Counted from the first letter of the stretch, positions 50,301 to 62,213 are shown. The stretch: DNA of 64,000 bases from Symbiodinium sp. CCMP2592 (GCA_905221615.1 CAJNDT010004924.1:124001-188000), one strand, 5' to 3'. A program made the numbers and translations. The notes: generated by a model from the letters alone, not told the origin.

Positions 50301-50900
50301 CACTTTGTCCTTGAATCAGACCAGACTATAACAAACCCTAACTACACATGCAGAATTACGCATTATATTTTGCAAAAGTCTCCCCTCACGTGTAGCCCCT
50401 GGAACTTGCCCTTGCTCCACGCATGTATCCTATCATGTAACAACTTTAAACATAACTCGATACCATATGTTATGATATGGAGGAATATTACAATACAAGG
50501 ACACCATCAACAGGAATCCGATAACAACGTAGACCTTTGCAGGATACAGCTAAACCCTAAAACCCATCATGGGTGCTTTACATATACATCCCTTACTGTG
50601 TAGGTCTTCGGTGATGCAAGCAGCAACCCTAAACCCCCTAAGCCCTGAAACCCTGAACCGCACGAGGCTTTTTGGGTGCACAGGCGATAAGCCCTAAAAC
50701 CCTAAACCACGTTTTTTGCACAGGCTTGTACATGCCCACCTACCCTCAAAAAACTAGGTTTCTGCGGGTCCCCAACTTCTGCCCCACATCTGAAGCCTTA
50801 AGCGCTGAGCTACCCGAAGCCCTACCCGAAACCGCCAGAAAGTAGGTAAACTCATCCCCCCCCCCCCCCCGCACCCATGAAAAGCTCTTATTCTATATGC
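47346..50900. other. No gene recognised with confidence
   Basis: A family A fragment lies at 47416-47480 and a C-run at 47513-47526. Open frames at 47503-48057 (plus) and 48235-49039 (both strands) lack recognisable domains. CCCTAAACCC units occur at about 50540-50720, and a C-run at 50858-50871. Confidence 0.4.
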
Positions 50901-51239
50901 TTCAGGGGTCCTGATAAAACACCAAAAATCCCCTAAAGGAAGGCCTTGAGTCGGCTGTCTCCGACGTAGGGAAACCTCGGGGGCGTCGCTTCGGCCTTTT
51001 AAAAAAATGCACCGGGCTGCGGTTTGCGGTGTGTATACACATACCTACATACCTACCTACCTGCGTATGCATGTATAAATGCATACTCTCATAACCTCTC
51101 ATAGACATATGCACATACGTATACTTGTACGTACAATTGTAGTTAGAGTGAGATGCATATGTGCGTTTATATATACATGCACATACATGCATGCTGTTCA
51201 CGCCTATCGGCTTTTCGGGTACAAACTCCATGAGGTCGC

Positions 51240-51557
51240 AGCCCAGATCCATACGTACATATATATATATATATATATAATGTACATAAATACACATCGC
51301 ATGCGCACACACACATACACATACTCAGACATATATACATGCGTAAGTCATACATACATACATACATAATACATACATACATACATACATACATGCATAC
51401 ATACATGCATACATACATACATACATACTTCCTTACTTGCTTACATACATTACATAAAATACATACATACATACATACATACATGCATACATACATACAT
51501 ACATACATACATAGATACGTACATACATACCTACCTACTTACCTACCTACCTACCTA

Positions 51558-51592
<35 letters not shown>
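51240..51592. repeat. (CATA)n microsatellite cluster
   Basis: TA tract at 51258-51280, then long CATACATACATA runs (51345-51530), (CTAC)n and (TA)n to 51592. Related tracts start at about 51040. Confidence 0.92.
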
Positions 51593-52595
51593 CTAGATGA
51601 ATTAGAATGTATGCATTATTCTTGTAGGTACTGATAACCTTACGTACCGCTGCTCCAAGAAGGCGTACCGGGGCTCCATGGAGGATTCCGAAGCACTCTG
51701 TGTGGCAGCCAGGGAGCTCGGTCAAGAGCATCTCTTCGCCGTAGTAACTTGCACACCTCGGCTTTAGGGTTTGGGCGTCGTTCTATCGGAAGGGGGTTTG
51801 CTCTCTCGCAACTCGGCCTCGGTAGCGGGTTTACGCTCTCGCAACTCGGACGCATCCAGACGAGGTTCTTGGTCGGCAGGTCAGGTATCTACGGCATGTT
51901 CCCTTCGGGCACGCTGAAAGACAGCTCACAACACAAGGCAATGCCACGGAGGACTGGCCCAAAGGGTTCACGTCAAATCAAGCACCCTTCATCGGGGCGC
52001 GGGTTTAGGGTTTCGGATTCCCAAGTCCTGGACCTTAAACCCTGAGCCCTCATCTCCCAATCTACCAAACCCATAAGGCTCGAGCCATTGCATCAGCAGC
52101 AGCGCAAAGCAGGACCAGCCTGTGAGAATCTGATTAGCGGGGGTTGTTGTTAACTTAGAGCCTTTGGGATCGTTTCTGGACGCCCAGGAAAAAAGAGTGA
52201 GCACTGAACACTCTCAAAACCGGGCTTGCCAGATGAGGTTTGCAGTCGGCAGTCGACTGAGAATGCACCGGTCGCCAGGCTTTGTCGACGTGTGTCTTGC
52301 ATGACACAAGACACGAGCCTTCAACATCACCCCCCCATGTGCCAATAGTCAAAATTGAACCTCCAGCCAACTCATCACACACGGGGATGTTTTTGACAAA
52401 GTGTGCTATGACTGTCGTGCCTGAGGCATCAAGAACCCCTGAGCATTCTATACACAGCCAGAAAGGGCCTGTCGCCGAAGCCTGTACATTGTGACGGTCT
52501 GGGCTCCTCAGCCAACTCTGTACATCAGCACGTCGTGAACATCTAAAATAAAGCAATCAACAGGGAATCTGCACTGTTGGCAGGGGGTGACTTGG
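51593..52595. other. 3' flank of the glycosyltransferase gene, no other gene recognised
   Basis: Contains two tandem GCTCTCGCAACTCGG motifs at about 51800 and 51833, and an SL-like AAGGCTCGAGCCATTGCATC at about 52075-52094 that I cannot tie to a gene. Confidence 0.4.
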
Positions 52596-53951
52596 CTAGG
52601 CACCCGCAATCAGCGATTGCCGCGCCATTGCAGTCTCCAGGATCACATTCGCAGCTCGCACGACTCCCCCTGCCGACTGCATGCGCTTGCTGAGGCCTTG
52701 CGCTGCCTGTCGGAAGGGGTTGCCAGGTGCAGCGTCCACCAGTTGTCGGATGGAAGAGCGAAGGGCCGTGCTGCTGAGGGTCTCCAAGGGCCTTCCAAAC
52801 GCGACGCCGGCTCCGGCCTGAGCGACGGACTGACTGTTGGGGACCTGGTCTCCGAAGAGCGGCACGCCCACCAATGGGACGCCAAATCGAAGTGCCTCGT
52901 GCATGCTGTTGGCACCGCAGTGCGAGAGGAAAGCGTGGCACTTGGGGAGAAGCTCGATCTGGGGAACGGTCTCACGAACAATGAAGTTGAAAGGCGGAGT
53001 GGGGAGGCCCTCCAGCACGTCTGGCTGACAGCCCACCACCAGAACAACCAACACGTCTTCCTCGTCTCTCAGCGCTTCGAAGGCTGTGCGGAAGACGTGC
53101 TGGATGATCTCCTTACCGGTGCAGTTCTCCAGACCGTTGTTGAGCCCCTGCGCTCCGAACTGTTCATCCCAAAAGTGGGAGTTCGCAACAGTGCCAAGCG
53201 AGATCAGCACAAGCCGTTTCGACGCAGCGAGAGCACCGTCGATGACATCCCAGGGCAAGCCACTGGACGGCTTTGACTCCGCATCGGCCCAGGGATGGCA
53301 TACACGCTTCACCTTGGTGTCCAAGAGGGGGCCGACGCACGTAAAGGGAAAATTTCCAAATCGATCACGCTGCACTCCCGCTGCGCGCGGCACGAAGAGC
53401 CCGTCGATCGTGGTGACGATGCTCCGGTTTGGGGAGTAGAACTCCATCAGCCCACCGAAGTGAAAGACGTCCACACCGTACATCTCCAGGATTTCGCGCC
53501 GAGCTCGGCGAACTACCTCGTTGGACTCCCACTCTGCAGTCACCTTGGCAGGTCGAGCGATGACGCCCGGGCCGGGCATAGTCAGGGTGCTCACAGCAGG
53601 AATACCCAGGACCTGCGCTGCCACCAGGGCTTGTGGCAGGAAGGGGTCATACACGATGGCCGTGACTGGCGGGCTGAAGCTTTTCAGCTCGGGGATCAGC
53701 TTCGGGAGCTGTGAAGCCGCCACGGGCATGGACATCATGGGAAACTCATACTCCTCCAGCGACATCCCCTCCTTGAACTCCTCCAAGAGTTGCCAGGTAG
53801 CTCCGGCGGCCTCGACCACCTCACGCATCTGTGGGGGCACGAAGTAGGTCACCGCCACGCCTCGCGAGCGCAGCTCAGCCACCACCGGCAGGGTCGGGTT
53901 CATGTGTCCGGCAGCTGGAAGGTTGAAGAACACGATGTGCTGCTGCTCCAT
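52596..53951 (-). CDS. UDP-sugar-dependent glycosyltransferase, bacterial MGT-like (451 aa)
   Basis: GT-B fold transferase moving a sugar from a nucleotide donor to a small acceptor. Start is ATG 53951 (MEQQHIVFFNLPAAGHMNPT); the frame upstream is just translated CA repeat and is not protein. N-terminal domain: HIVFFNLPAAGHMNPTLPVV with the His that acts as base in this family, then VYDPFLPQALVAAQVLGIPA. C-terminal donor-binding domain: FLSHCGANSMHEALRFGVPL and GVPLFGDQ, the hallmark HCG...E...P...DQ motif. Length and the NLPAAGHMNPTLP start resemble bacterial macrolide-type transferases more than plant UGTs. Intronless, with an SL-like relict 50-70 nt upstream, so the copy was probably retroposed. 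Bacterial origin is inference from the motifs. Confidence 0.92.
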   Translation of the reverse strand: MEQQHIVFFNLPAAGHMNPTLPVVAELRSRGVAVTYFVPPQMREVVEAAGATWQLLEEFKEGMSLEEYEFPMMSMPVAASQLPKLIPELKSFSPPVTAIVYDPFLPQALVAAQVLGIPAVSTLTMPGPGVIARPAKVTAEWESNEVVRRARREILEMYGVDVFHFGGLMEFYSPNRSIVTTIDGLFVPRAAGVQRDRFGNFPFTCVGPLLDTKVKRVCHPWADAESKPSSGLPWDVIDGALAASKRLVLISLGTVANSHFWDEQFGAQGLNNGLENCTGKEIIQHVFRTAFEALRDEEDVLVVLVVGCQPDVLEGLPTPPFNFIVRETVPQIELLPKCHAFLSHCGANSMHEALRFGVPLVGVPLFGDQVPNSQSVAQAGAGVAFGRPLETLSSTALRSSIRQLVDAAPGNPFRQAAQGLSKRMQSAGGVVRAANVILETAMARQSLIAGA

Positions 53952-54000
53952 GACCGATGATCTTGTCCTTCCACGAAGCTGTGGGAAGATAGCTGGAGAG

Positions 54001-54022
54001 CTGAAATGGCTTGAGCCATGAC
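54001..54022 (-). other. Probable SL relict upstream of the glycosyltransferase
   Basis: On the minus strand, GTCATGGCTCAAGCCATTTCAG carries an SL end (TGGCTCAAG) followed directly by the start of another (CCATTT). Located 50-71 nt upstream of the ATG. The joint between the two units is the same as in the LINE relict; both units are eroded. Confidence 0.55.
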
Positions 54023-54211
54023 GCAGGGAATGTAAACTAATGTAAATTCGCCCATGGCAACACCCGTGGTGAATCAGGACTCTCATCGGACGGAATTCCT
54101 GCATTTCTGTGACTTTGCTTGCCTCACGTTTCCAGATTTCCATTCTTTGGCCCGGTACTACTTGCAGATGACAGACCCTAAACCCTAAACCCTGATGAAG
54201 CAAACGCACGC

Positions 54212-54464
<253 letters not shown>

Positions 54465-54599
54465 GCAGCTCAGGAAGCCTATTCCCTGCAGGAAGACGTG
54501 AAGCGAGCCGCCCTGGAAGGGCATCCACAGCCGATAGGCTGGCTGCCTTCGCCAGGTGAAAATTCGGCTGTTGGAGAGTTGTCAGCACAAGATCCTGGT

Positions 54600-54720
54600 A
54601 TCTCCTAGCCTATGCCTAATCTAGGGGCCCTATGTAACAATCCATAATCAGAATATGGTTTTGAGTTCGTTTTGGGGGTATATTGTACTACAAGTATAAT
54701 CAAACCTAAGGAATAGTGTT
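54600..54720. mobile_element. Degenerate family B element
   Basis: CTAGGGGCCCTATGTAACAA, then ATCAGAATATGGTTTTGAGT and ACTACAAGTATAATCAAACC; the right arm is poor. Confidence 0.45.
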
Positions 54721-54817
54721 CGTAAGTATTCCGACCTCAGAACTCTACCAACTGCACCGGCTTCGACATATCAGGGCTTGGCTCTGAGGCATCGAGCGGC
54801 CCCCAATAGCGACCTTT

Positions 54818-54884
54818 ACTGTCTGGTTCTCAGAAAGGAATCGGGGAATGGATCCCTTTATGATAGTCCCTTAAGGATCCCTTA
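54818..54884. mobile_element. Family J element, truncated by the CT tract
   Basis: ACTGTCTGGTTCTCAGAAAG, then GGGGAATGGATCCCTTTATG, as in the intact copy at 60168. The right half is missing where the CT tract starts. Confidence 0.7.
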
Positions 54885-54983
54885 TAATCTCTCTCCCTCT
54901 CCCGCTCTCCCGCTCTCCCGCTCTCCCTCTCTCTCCCTCTCCCTCTCTCTCCCTCTCTCTCCCTCTCTCTCCCTCTCTCTCCC

Positions 54984-55081
<98 letters not shown>

Positions 55082-55482
55082 CCCCCCTCTCCCCCCCTCT
55101 CTCCCCCTCTCTCCCCCTCTCTCCCCCTCTCTCCCCCTCTCTCCCCCTCTCTCCCCCTCTCTCCGTCTCTCTCCCTCTCCCCCCTCCATAGATCTCCCTT
55201 CTCTCCCTCTCCTCTCCGCTCCCTGTCTCTCCCTGTCCTCTCCCTCTTCCTCCCTCTCCTCTCTCTTCTCCCGCTCCTCCTCCCTCTTCTCTCCCATCTC
55301 TCCCTCTCTCTCCCCTCTCTCTCCCTCTCTCTCCCCCTCTCAATCCTCATCTCCCCTCCCGGACCTCTCTCGTCCCATCCCTCTCTCATCGCTCTCTCTC
55401 TCTCTCTCCCTCTCTCATTAACTCCTCCCCTCGCCTCTCCCCTCCCCCCTCTACTCTCTCCTCTCTCCTCCTCCTCTCCCTC

Positions 55483-55514
<32 letters not shown>

Positions 55515-55518
55515 CCTC

Positions 55519-55605
<87 letters not shown>
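54885..55605. repeat. Long polypyrimidine (CT)n-rich tract
   Basis: About 720 bp, almost pure C and T on this strand: CTCTCC, CTCCCC and (CT)n blocks. The only longer non-repeat break is about 55180-55480, still pyrimidine-rich. Apparent open frames here are translated repeat. Confidence 0.95.
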
Positions 55606-55606
<1 letters not shown>

Positions 55607-56124
55607 TCCGCCCGAGGATGAGGGGCTGTTAAGACCCCTCGGCCACTAGGGCCCCCCCATATTTTGTGGGGACTTTGGAGGAGTGTGAAAGGTTTTTCGC
55701 AGTTATGTCCCCTGGTGGATCTGTTTGAAACGAGAGCAGTGAGCACATAGAGAGTACGTAACACAAGTATGATCCCCCGAGGACGTTGAAGTACACAGAG
55801 CAAGACAGTTGATGCCATGGCCCGGGGTCACGTTACAGCATCAAAACTTGATAAAGCCAAGACGAGCTCCGAAACATCACTAGCAAGGAAAAAGTGAGTT
55901 TGCCCCCCGGTTCATGCTTCAATGTACTGTACGGTATCGGTGCGGGGGATCCATCGTCTGTCAGCACAAAGATGAGTAACTTGACACCAGATAAAGTGTA
56001 GGATCACGGTTTAAGGTTCCCCCACGACCGCTTGTGTCATACCAGGCTTACCTGACTCTCCCTCTCTCTCTCTCTGTCTCTGCCGTTGCATCCAGAGGGT
56101 CTAGCAGCGCCAGGCAACGCATAG

Positions 56125-56177
56125 TAGTCCCTGTAATTCACTCTTTCCCCCATTCCCTACTAAGAACCAGACAGTTT
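56125..56177. mobile_element. Family J half-element
   Basis: CCCCCATTCCCTACTAAGAA then CCAGACAG, the right end of family J without a left end. Confidence 0.6.
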
Positions 56178-56320
56178 ACTCCCGGCAGTGTTTCAGCTCT
56201 CGCAGCTCGGAGGGAGCCAGACGACGTCTCTCGGTTCGCGTTTCGCAACTACTGGATCGAGCTGGGAAGCAAGAACACAAATCAACACAAGCTGTCGTCG
56301 TTTCTCGGGTTTAGAGGATT

Positions 56321-56416
56321 ACCCAAGGGCCCCAAAGTAGTTCCTTCTGGGGATTACCCTATAGGATTCTATATACGAACCCCAAAAAGGAACTACTTTG
56401 GGGCCTTTGGGTAGTT
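56321..56416. mobile_element. MITE-like hairpin, family H
   Basis: TTACCCAAGGGCCCCAAAGT pairs with ACTTTGGGGCCTTTGGGTA; the stem continues through AGTTCCTT/AAGGAACT. Confidence 0.85.
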
Positions 56417-56461
56417 CCTGCTGGTATGCTGCAGGTGACCAGTCGAGCAAAAGATCGCTAA

Positions 56462-56567
56462 TGTAGGGGCCTCCATTATCGGAATAGGGTTTGTGGTGGT
56501 ATATGGCACGAAAACTATAACCATGCACCCTCAAAATAGCTACTAAATATTCAGGCTTCCATATTAT
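56462..56567. mobile_element. MITE-like hairpin, family B
   Basis: GTAGGGGCCTCCATTATCGG on the left, AAATATTCAGGCTTCCATAT on the right. Diverged copy. Confidence 0.6.
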
Positions 56568-57552
56568 CTGCTAGAGCTCCGGGCTGCGGGAGATGCCAAG
56601 GCACGTTACGAAGCCACAAACGTGCGTAGCAGGCGAGGAGACAAAGAAGCCGAACTGACAAAGACCTGAACATGCCAACCCTGGTGTCAGCATGGGCACT
56701 GCACTCCTGGTGCTACGAACCAAAACAGCACACATCAATTATCCATGGACTGGCCGGCAGGTTCTGCTTCTCTTCTATGCCGACGGAAAAGCTAGAGCTA
56801 CAGTTGTACTTATCTCGGGCGCCTGTCGCTTAGCAGCGCTATGAATGACATGCGAAGGACCAGTTTGAAGATGCTTAAAGCAGGTTTTTGCGCTAGAGCT
56901 TGTGCACAACCAGCTGCACAAACGGTTCAAGGCGATGAGGAAGACGGATCGAAGAGGATCCCGATGGGCGCGTGTGAATGCTTCCGGGAGCGAATGAGCG
57001 AAACGGTGGGAAGCTTCCGGATCATCCTTTACCGATAGACGTGCTTCAACAGCCCAGTCTTTGGAGTGCTGCTGGTGATGGTGGCACTGAAGAGAAGGAA
57101 ACTGATAACTCACGTTCGATTCTGATGACAACACGCCGACGCACACGATGCAGGTGCTCATGATCGTGTTGGCTTTCTTCGTGATGCCGAGAACGATGAT
57201 GGTGATAAGGATGGCATTGACTTGCTGCCTATGCGTCGTCTAACAATCATGCGTCAGCCGATGGCGACTTTTGCTTATGATGGCGATGAGAACTGCGACT
57301 GCATGCAACCGCGTTTCTGCATCTGTCTATCCGTCTGCCTGCTATTTTCTGCCGGTTCTCTGTCACTGGTTGAATGTCGGCATTTCCTTGTGTTGTCTTG
57401 TTCGTTGACACTTGTACCGAAATCATCTTAACCTCATTTAACCTCGACAAAAGCAGGCGGAAACATAGTGCATGGGAGGAATCCATCTGTTTGCACTGCA
57501 GCTACCAGTAGGAGTCAGTGAGGGGAACATCCATTGAGGCCGGGGGTCTTCT

Positions 57553-57649
57553 ACTATAGGGGCCTTAAGAATCAGAATAGGGTTTGCGGCCCCTTTATAG
57601 TATAATTCTAATAAGGAACCACCAAAATAGTATAGGCCCTATAGTATCA
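57553..57649. mobile_element. MITE-like hairpin, family B
   Basis: CTATAGGGGCCTTAAGAATC on the left, internal AATAAGGAACCACCAAAATA, right side GTATAGGCCCTATAG. Confidence 0.72.
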
Positions 57650-57795
57650 TGGCTCAAAGTCGTGAGAAGTCAAAAGCGGTCCCATTACCAATTTTGAGGA
57701 TGCACGATTGCAACACGGAATCGAGCCCGTGCAAAACCATCTTAGATTTGCCACCGAGCTGCTGCACAGGCTCCAGGATGTGGAGCATGCAACCT

Positions 57796-57945
57796 CGTAG
57801 GGTTTAGGTGTTTTATTTTTTTTAAGATAAGCTCCTTCTTCCAGAAAAAAAAGCATCCTGTTTTAGGGGTTTAGGGCTTATAGGGTTTAGGGGTTTAAGG
57901 TTTGTTTTTGACGACATTGGTTTAGGGCTTAGGGTTTAGAAGCTT
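57796..57945. repeat. Telomere-like TTTAGGG units
   Basis: Four or five GGGTTTAGG units separated by T-rich and A-rich runs. Confidence 0.65.
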
Positions 57946-58029
57946 TGGGGGCTTTGCCTTCGGGCCAGCAGCGCTCCTCACGAGCCTTGCTCGGTTGACG
58001 TGCCATCAAGCCGTGAAAGGCACATCAGT

Positions 58030-58186
58030 CTCCGAAAATAGGGGACCCTAATAAAGGGATCCTTTACGGGTTCCTTAAAGGGGTTTAGGGTTTAGGGTTT
58101 CCGAAAATAGAGGATCCTAATACAGTACCCTAAATAATGGGATCCTTCTTATATATGGATCCCAAAGTAAGGTACCCCTAGTGTCA
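58030..58186. mobile_element. Two family A left ends in tandem
   Basis: CTCCGAAAATAGGGGACCCT at 58032 and TTCCGAAAATAGAGGATCCT at 58109, then GTACCCTAAATAATGGGATC and GGTACCCCTAG. A short telomere-like tract lies between. Confidence 0.65.
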
Positions 58187-58888
58187 GCCTTGAATAGACG
58201 ATCGAGTGTTCAAGGCTTCGGCTCAATAGGGATCAAACTACAGACGAGTCTGACTAGACGATCCCCACCGATACATCAGCCGACATCCGCTGCAGAAGAC
58301 TTCGCAAAATCCCTTCAATCGTTTTTTTCCGGATTGTCCCGCCGCAAGAACTGCAGCTGAAAGGCAGAAAGGCTCAAGCCACCGCAAAGCATCACCAAAA
58401 CCTGAGCTGTCAACTGCCGGTTTTGCCACCCACAGCGAGCACGTGCTGATGCGGGTGTTGCAGTAACAACGTTGATTGGTTCGAAAAATATGGCCCAAAC
58501 TCTCGCTCTGCAGCTTGGTGCAGCAAGGTTCACTTTGCTCGGCAATTATATCGAAGCCAACGAGGCACCACTCATGACATCCATTACGCAATGATTGTAG
58601 AGGTGCCCATGATACGACCAGTGATCGTGCTGGAGACGATGCCTACTTGAAGGTCAGTGGGTAGTCCTTGCTGTTGCTACACAAAGGGCAATGCACAATA
58701 TTCGCCACCGCTCTTGGTGAAGAAGATGATGATGACGAAGCTGGCCATCCTGCGTCTTCTTCCTATGATCATTGCTACTACTTCTGGCCCTTCACCACAG
58801 CCAAATATGCAAAGCAGAGAGCTTCACAGCGGCCCGAGGCTTGAAGCTTCCCATAATAACAACAAAAACAGGAAGAGTAAAAAACAAC

Positions 58889-58997
58889 AAATGGGCGGTT
58901 GTCACAATTAGGGTCCCTTTCCGGGTCCCTAATATAGTACGGCACCTACTATGTAGGGAACCCAAAAAGGAACCATAATTTTGACAACCACCCAAAT
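58889..58997. mobile_element. MITE-like hairpin, family G copy 2
   Basis: Element 58893-58993 with ends GGGCGGTTGTCACAATTAGG and ATTTTGACAACCACCC, flanked by AAAT on both sides. Confidence 0.87.
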
Positions 58998-59472
58998 CAA
59001 CAATACGAGTAGTGATAATCACAATCATAATGAGTAATGACAATACGAATAGTAACAATGATATGTCGAGGCCGCGACCATTGTACAAAGGGAAATAACC
59101 ACAGGCCCTGCCACGAGGGTCAACCTTAGCCGGCCAAAGGCGCTGGCGTGGGTTAGGTACGTGGATATGTGTGTATATATATATATATATATAATTCTGT
59201 AGTATAAAATGCAGACCGCTAAGTTGGATTGTAAGCTTAAAATGCAGGGAAGCCGAAGAGCTGCGAGTCTGACATCTGAAATGCGCATGATGGAATTCCG
59301 GGTTCCAGCTCAGGACCACGCGTACCAGGCCGCTTGTTGTGCGAGTGTGTCTGCCTGCAGGCAAGACTTCGGGCTTCGGGTTTAGGTTTTAGGGTTTAGG
59401 CTCTGCCAGGAACCTAGCTGAAACGGTAGGTGGAAACAGCTCGGTCCTTGGTCCCAAAGTGGCAAAATCCTA

Positions 59473-59820
59473 CTATCCTCCCTTGCGGTCGCCTGGGGCG
59501 GCTCTGCTTCTGAGCTGCCGCCACCATGGCCACTGACTCCTGGATGGAAGTTGGGATGACGGGGACACTGTGGAGCTCATGTGACCCGCAACTCTCAATG
59601 GGTCAGCCTCAGTGGTGTAGAGGTGGCTGTAGCCAAAAGTCTCTCGAAAAAGAGTGTTGTCAAACCTGAGGCTTGCCAAGGCTTCGTATCTGAAAGCCAG
59701 CAGAACTACTTGGACCATTGTCTGGGCGCCAGTCTCAAACGACTCAAATGCTCGGAGAACCTCAGACCTTGTTGGTTCACTGCCAGGGAGCCACTGGTCG
59801 ATGAGGCCTTTCTTGGCCAT
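59473..59820 (-). CDS. Possible short gene or exon, unknown
   Basis: ATG in a good context (ATGGCC) at 59820 opens 115 codons: MAKKGLIDQWLPGSEPTRSE, then a helical AFESFETGAQTMVQVVLLAF stretch, ending in a Ser/Arg-rich tail. The first ~90 residues look protein-like; the tail does not, so an exon may end near 59550. No family recognised. An antisense frame is also open. Confidence 0.25.
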   Translation of the reverse strand: MAKKGLIDQWLPGSEPTRSEVLRAFESFETGAQTMVQVVLLAFRYEALASLRFDNTLFRETFGYSHLYTTEADPLRVAGHMSSTVSPSSQLPSRSQWPWWRQLRSRAAPGDRKGG

Positions 59821-60163
59821 GGAGTATCTGGGCAGCGACAGTCAAGAGAAGGAGCACAATCATGCAGCAACATGGCGCCTGAGGATTTGCTTATCAGCAA
59901 GCTTCTGAACTTTCTTGCAGGCAATTATGTTATCTTACCTTAGAGTGTCGTATGAGTATACTTATGTATGTATACTATAGTATAGTATAACATGCTAGCT
60001 TATAGCTATAGTCTACTGTAGTAAAGTATAGTATATTCAGATGAGGATCTTTCTGTCCCTCCCGTTTCTGGCCCTGTGCTCGCAGTGACAGAAGCTCTGC
60101 AGTCCTTTTCTGGGCCCGCGGCGTGGTGAAGTACGACTTCGGCTCCACGACACGCCCTGTGCA

Positions 60164-60276
60164 AAATCTGTCTGGTTCTTAGAAGGGAATGGGTTATTGG
60201 GACTACTATTGGGGGTTGTATAGGGACTGCTTTTGGGATCCATTCCCCCATTCCCTACTAAGCACCAGACAGAAAT
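60164..60276. mobile_element. MITE-like hairpin, family J, intact copy
   Basis: Element 60168-60272 starts CTGTCTGGTTCTTAGAAGGG and ends CCCTACTAAGCACCAGACAG, flanked by AAAT on both sides. Confidence 0.88.
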
Positions 60277-60297
60277 CCGACTCCCAGCCCAAACAGC

Positions 60298-60408
60298 TTC
60301 CCAGAGATCCCAATATCACTTAATTAGGGAATCTACCTTAAACTAAAGGGGTCTTAACATTATGGTTTAAGGTATATTCCTTAATTAAGGGGTAGTGGGA
60401 TCTCTTGG
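60298..60408. mobile_element. MITE-like hairpin, family E
   Basis: CCCAGAGATCCCAATATCAC pairs with GTGGGATCTCTTGG; inner CTTAATTAGGGAATCTACC pairs with GGTATATTCCTTAATTAAG. The same family forms the left end of the composite element at 34202. Confidence 0.85.
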
Positions 60409-60504
60409 TTCCTGCAGCTGTTAGCGGCCTGCAGGCTGATTGAGTGGCCAGCTGGGCAGCTGGAACTGGAACGACACCAGGAAGTTCATGACCTCAACAC
60501 TTCT

Positions 60505-60655
60505 TGGGGTTTAGGGCTTCGGCGCTCACACTCGTTTCGAAGCTCACTCTCGCACAAGGCAGGCAAGGCTCCACATAGTCCATCGTATCACTACAGGGTT
60601 TCGACGCTCACACTCGCACAAGGCAGGCAAGGCTCCACATAGTCCACGGGATCGC
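60505..60655. repeat. Duplicated GCTCACACTCGCACAAGGCA motif block
   Basis: CTCACTCTCGCACAAGGCAGGCAAGGCTCC followed by ACATAGTCCA occurs twice (about 60542 and 60608), each preceded by a GGTTT/GGCTTCGGCGCTCACACTCG-type motif. Confidence 0.75.
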
Positions 60656-61243
60656 AACTAATGATAGGCAATGCCCCAACACACGACACGAACAGATGAA
60701 GTCAAGCAGAAGATAACAAGCATGACAGAATAAACAGCAATAAAAGCTTAAAGAACATGTCTATGCCGGGGCATTTGCAGAGGGTAGAGGTCCGCTTTGA
60801 GACCCCTCTATTTCAAAAGAGCTTTCTCGGGCAAGATCCTATCCACTACAGGGTTTAGGGTTTGCTGTAGGATTTCGCGAACTCCCTGGCAGACTATGGC
60901 TGGAGTCAGGGGTCAAAGTTCTAAGTCGAGTTCTTGGCGCATGCCGGTGGCAACGAGGACCCGGCTGCCAGCCACACGTGGATCACCCAAGTCGGGGCCT
61001 CATGCTCATGCTGGGCACTTCTCCGGTCAAAGGGCCCCAGGTACTAGTATGGGGGAACTTCCCCAATTCATAACAGAAATTACTATTATAGAAACCCTGC
61101 ATTCTACCATATAGGTACTTTGGACCCTTTGGGCCGCACTAACCACAAGCGGTCCTAGACTCTGCCAGATGCACACGCTTCGCTTCTTCTCGAGGAACTT
61201 GGGAGCTCGGGGGCGCAAGCTGGAGACCACAACATAGGCTGCG

Positions 61244-61245
<2 letters not shown>

Positions 61246-61283
<38 letters not shown>

Positions 61284-61300
61284 CTACATACACATATATG
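61246..61300. repeat. (TA)n microsatellite
   Basis: TA tract followed by CATA-type units. Confidence 0.85.
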
Positions 61301-61984
61301 TATACGTCTGTACACATCTATAGACATAGTACACACACAAAAATATACTTATGTGTGTGTTTACTTCATTAAAATCTAGGATTCGCCTCCAGGCTTGGTG
61401 GTTATGGCGCAGTGATGCACTGCGGCTCACTATTGGGAGGTTCATTTGTAGTTAGAAACGGGCGAAACAGCCCAGCTCAGTCCGGGGCTGTAGCCTGGCA
61501 CAAAAAACTTTCAATACCCTCTTGGGGCTCATGATGATGGTGATGATTCATACTGCTATTACCATTACCATGAGATTATTACAAGTATATACCCTAAAAC
61601 CCTATTCTATTTATTGCGGCCCCTATGTTAGCCTAAGTGTAAGCAAGAGGGACGGGTTCCCACTTCTCGATAAAATGTCGGTCTTTAGGCCTTGGGATTT
61701 GAGTTACGTGGCGTGTAGTGGGGTGTGCTGCAGGGCCGTTTAAGGCTTAGAGGTTTTAGGGTTTAGGGGATGTCGAAGCTGGCGTGGTTGTGAAGCTTTG
61801 GGGCTTTGCTGTCAACTGCAATCCACATCAGCATGTACATGCAAGAACTTTGACGGAACGCTTACAAGAACTTCTTATCGCGTGTTTTGTAACCCTGACA
61901 CCCCCAAGACCTGGAAAACCCTACATCCCGAAAGCCGCAAAACCGCCATATAGCCTTTCCCAGTATCTAGAACCCTATATAACA

Positions 61985-62050
61985 CCAGAAGAACCCTGTC
62001 CACTCCTAAACCTTAAACCTTAAAACCCTAAACCCCCAAATCCCAAAACC
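61985..62050. repeat. Telomere-like CCCTAAA units
   Basis: CCTAAACCTTAAACCTTAAA then CCCTAAACCCCC, degenerate. Confidence 0.65.
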
Positions 62051-62213
62051 CCTTAATGGCCCTCAGCCCTCCTAAAGGCAAAACGCGAGGGCCCGGCGGC
62101 CAAATGAAAACGTCCTGTGGCCTCTGCCAGCCGAAAGCCCAGCTCCTGCACTTCCAAACACCATCACAAGGACCCCTACGCGTTCCTTTAAAAGGGGCAT
62201 TAAGGCCCCCTAC

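Noticed and set aside
51079-51596. Open frames rich in Tyr, Ile, His, Thr or Cys, Val, Met
   Set aside because: Translation of CATA microsatellites.
54778-55818. Ser/Leu-Pro and Arg/Glu-rich open frames
   Set aside because: Pure translation of the CT/GA tract.
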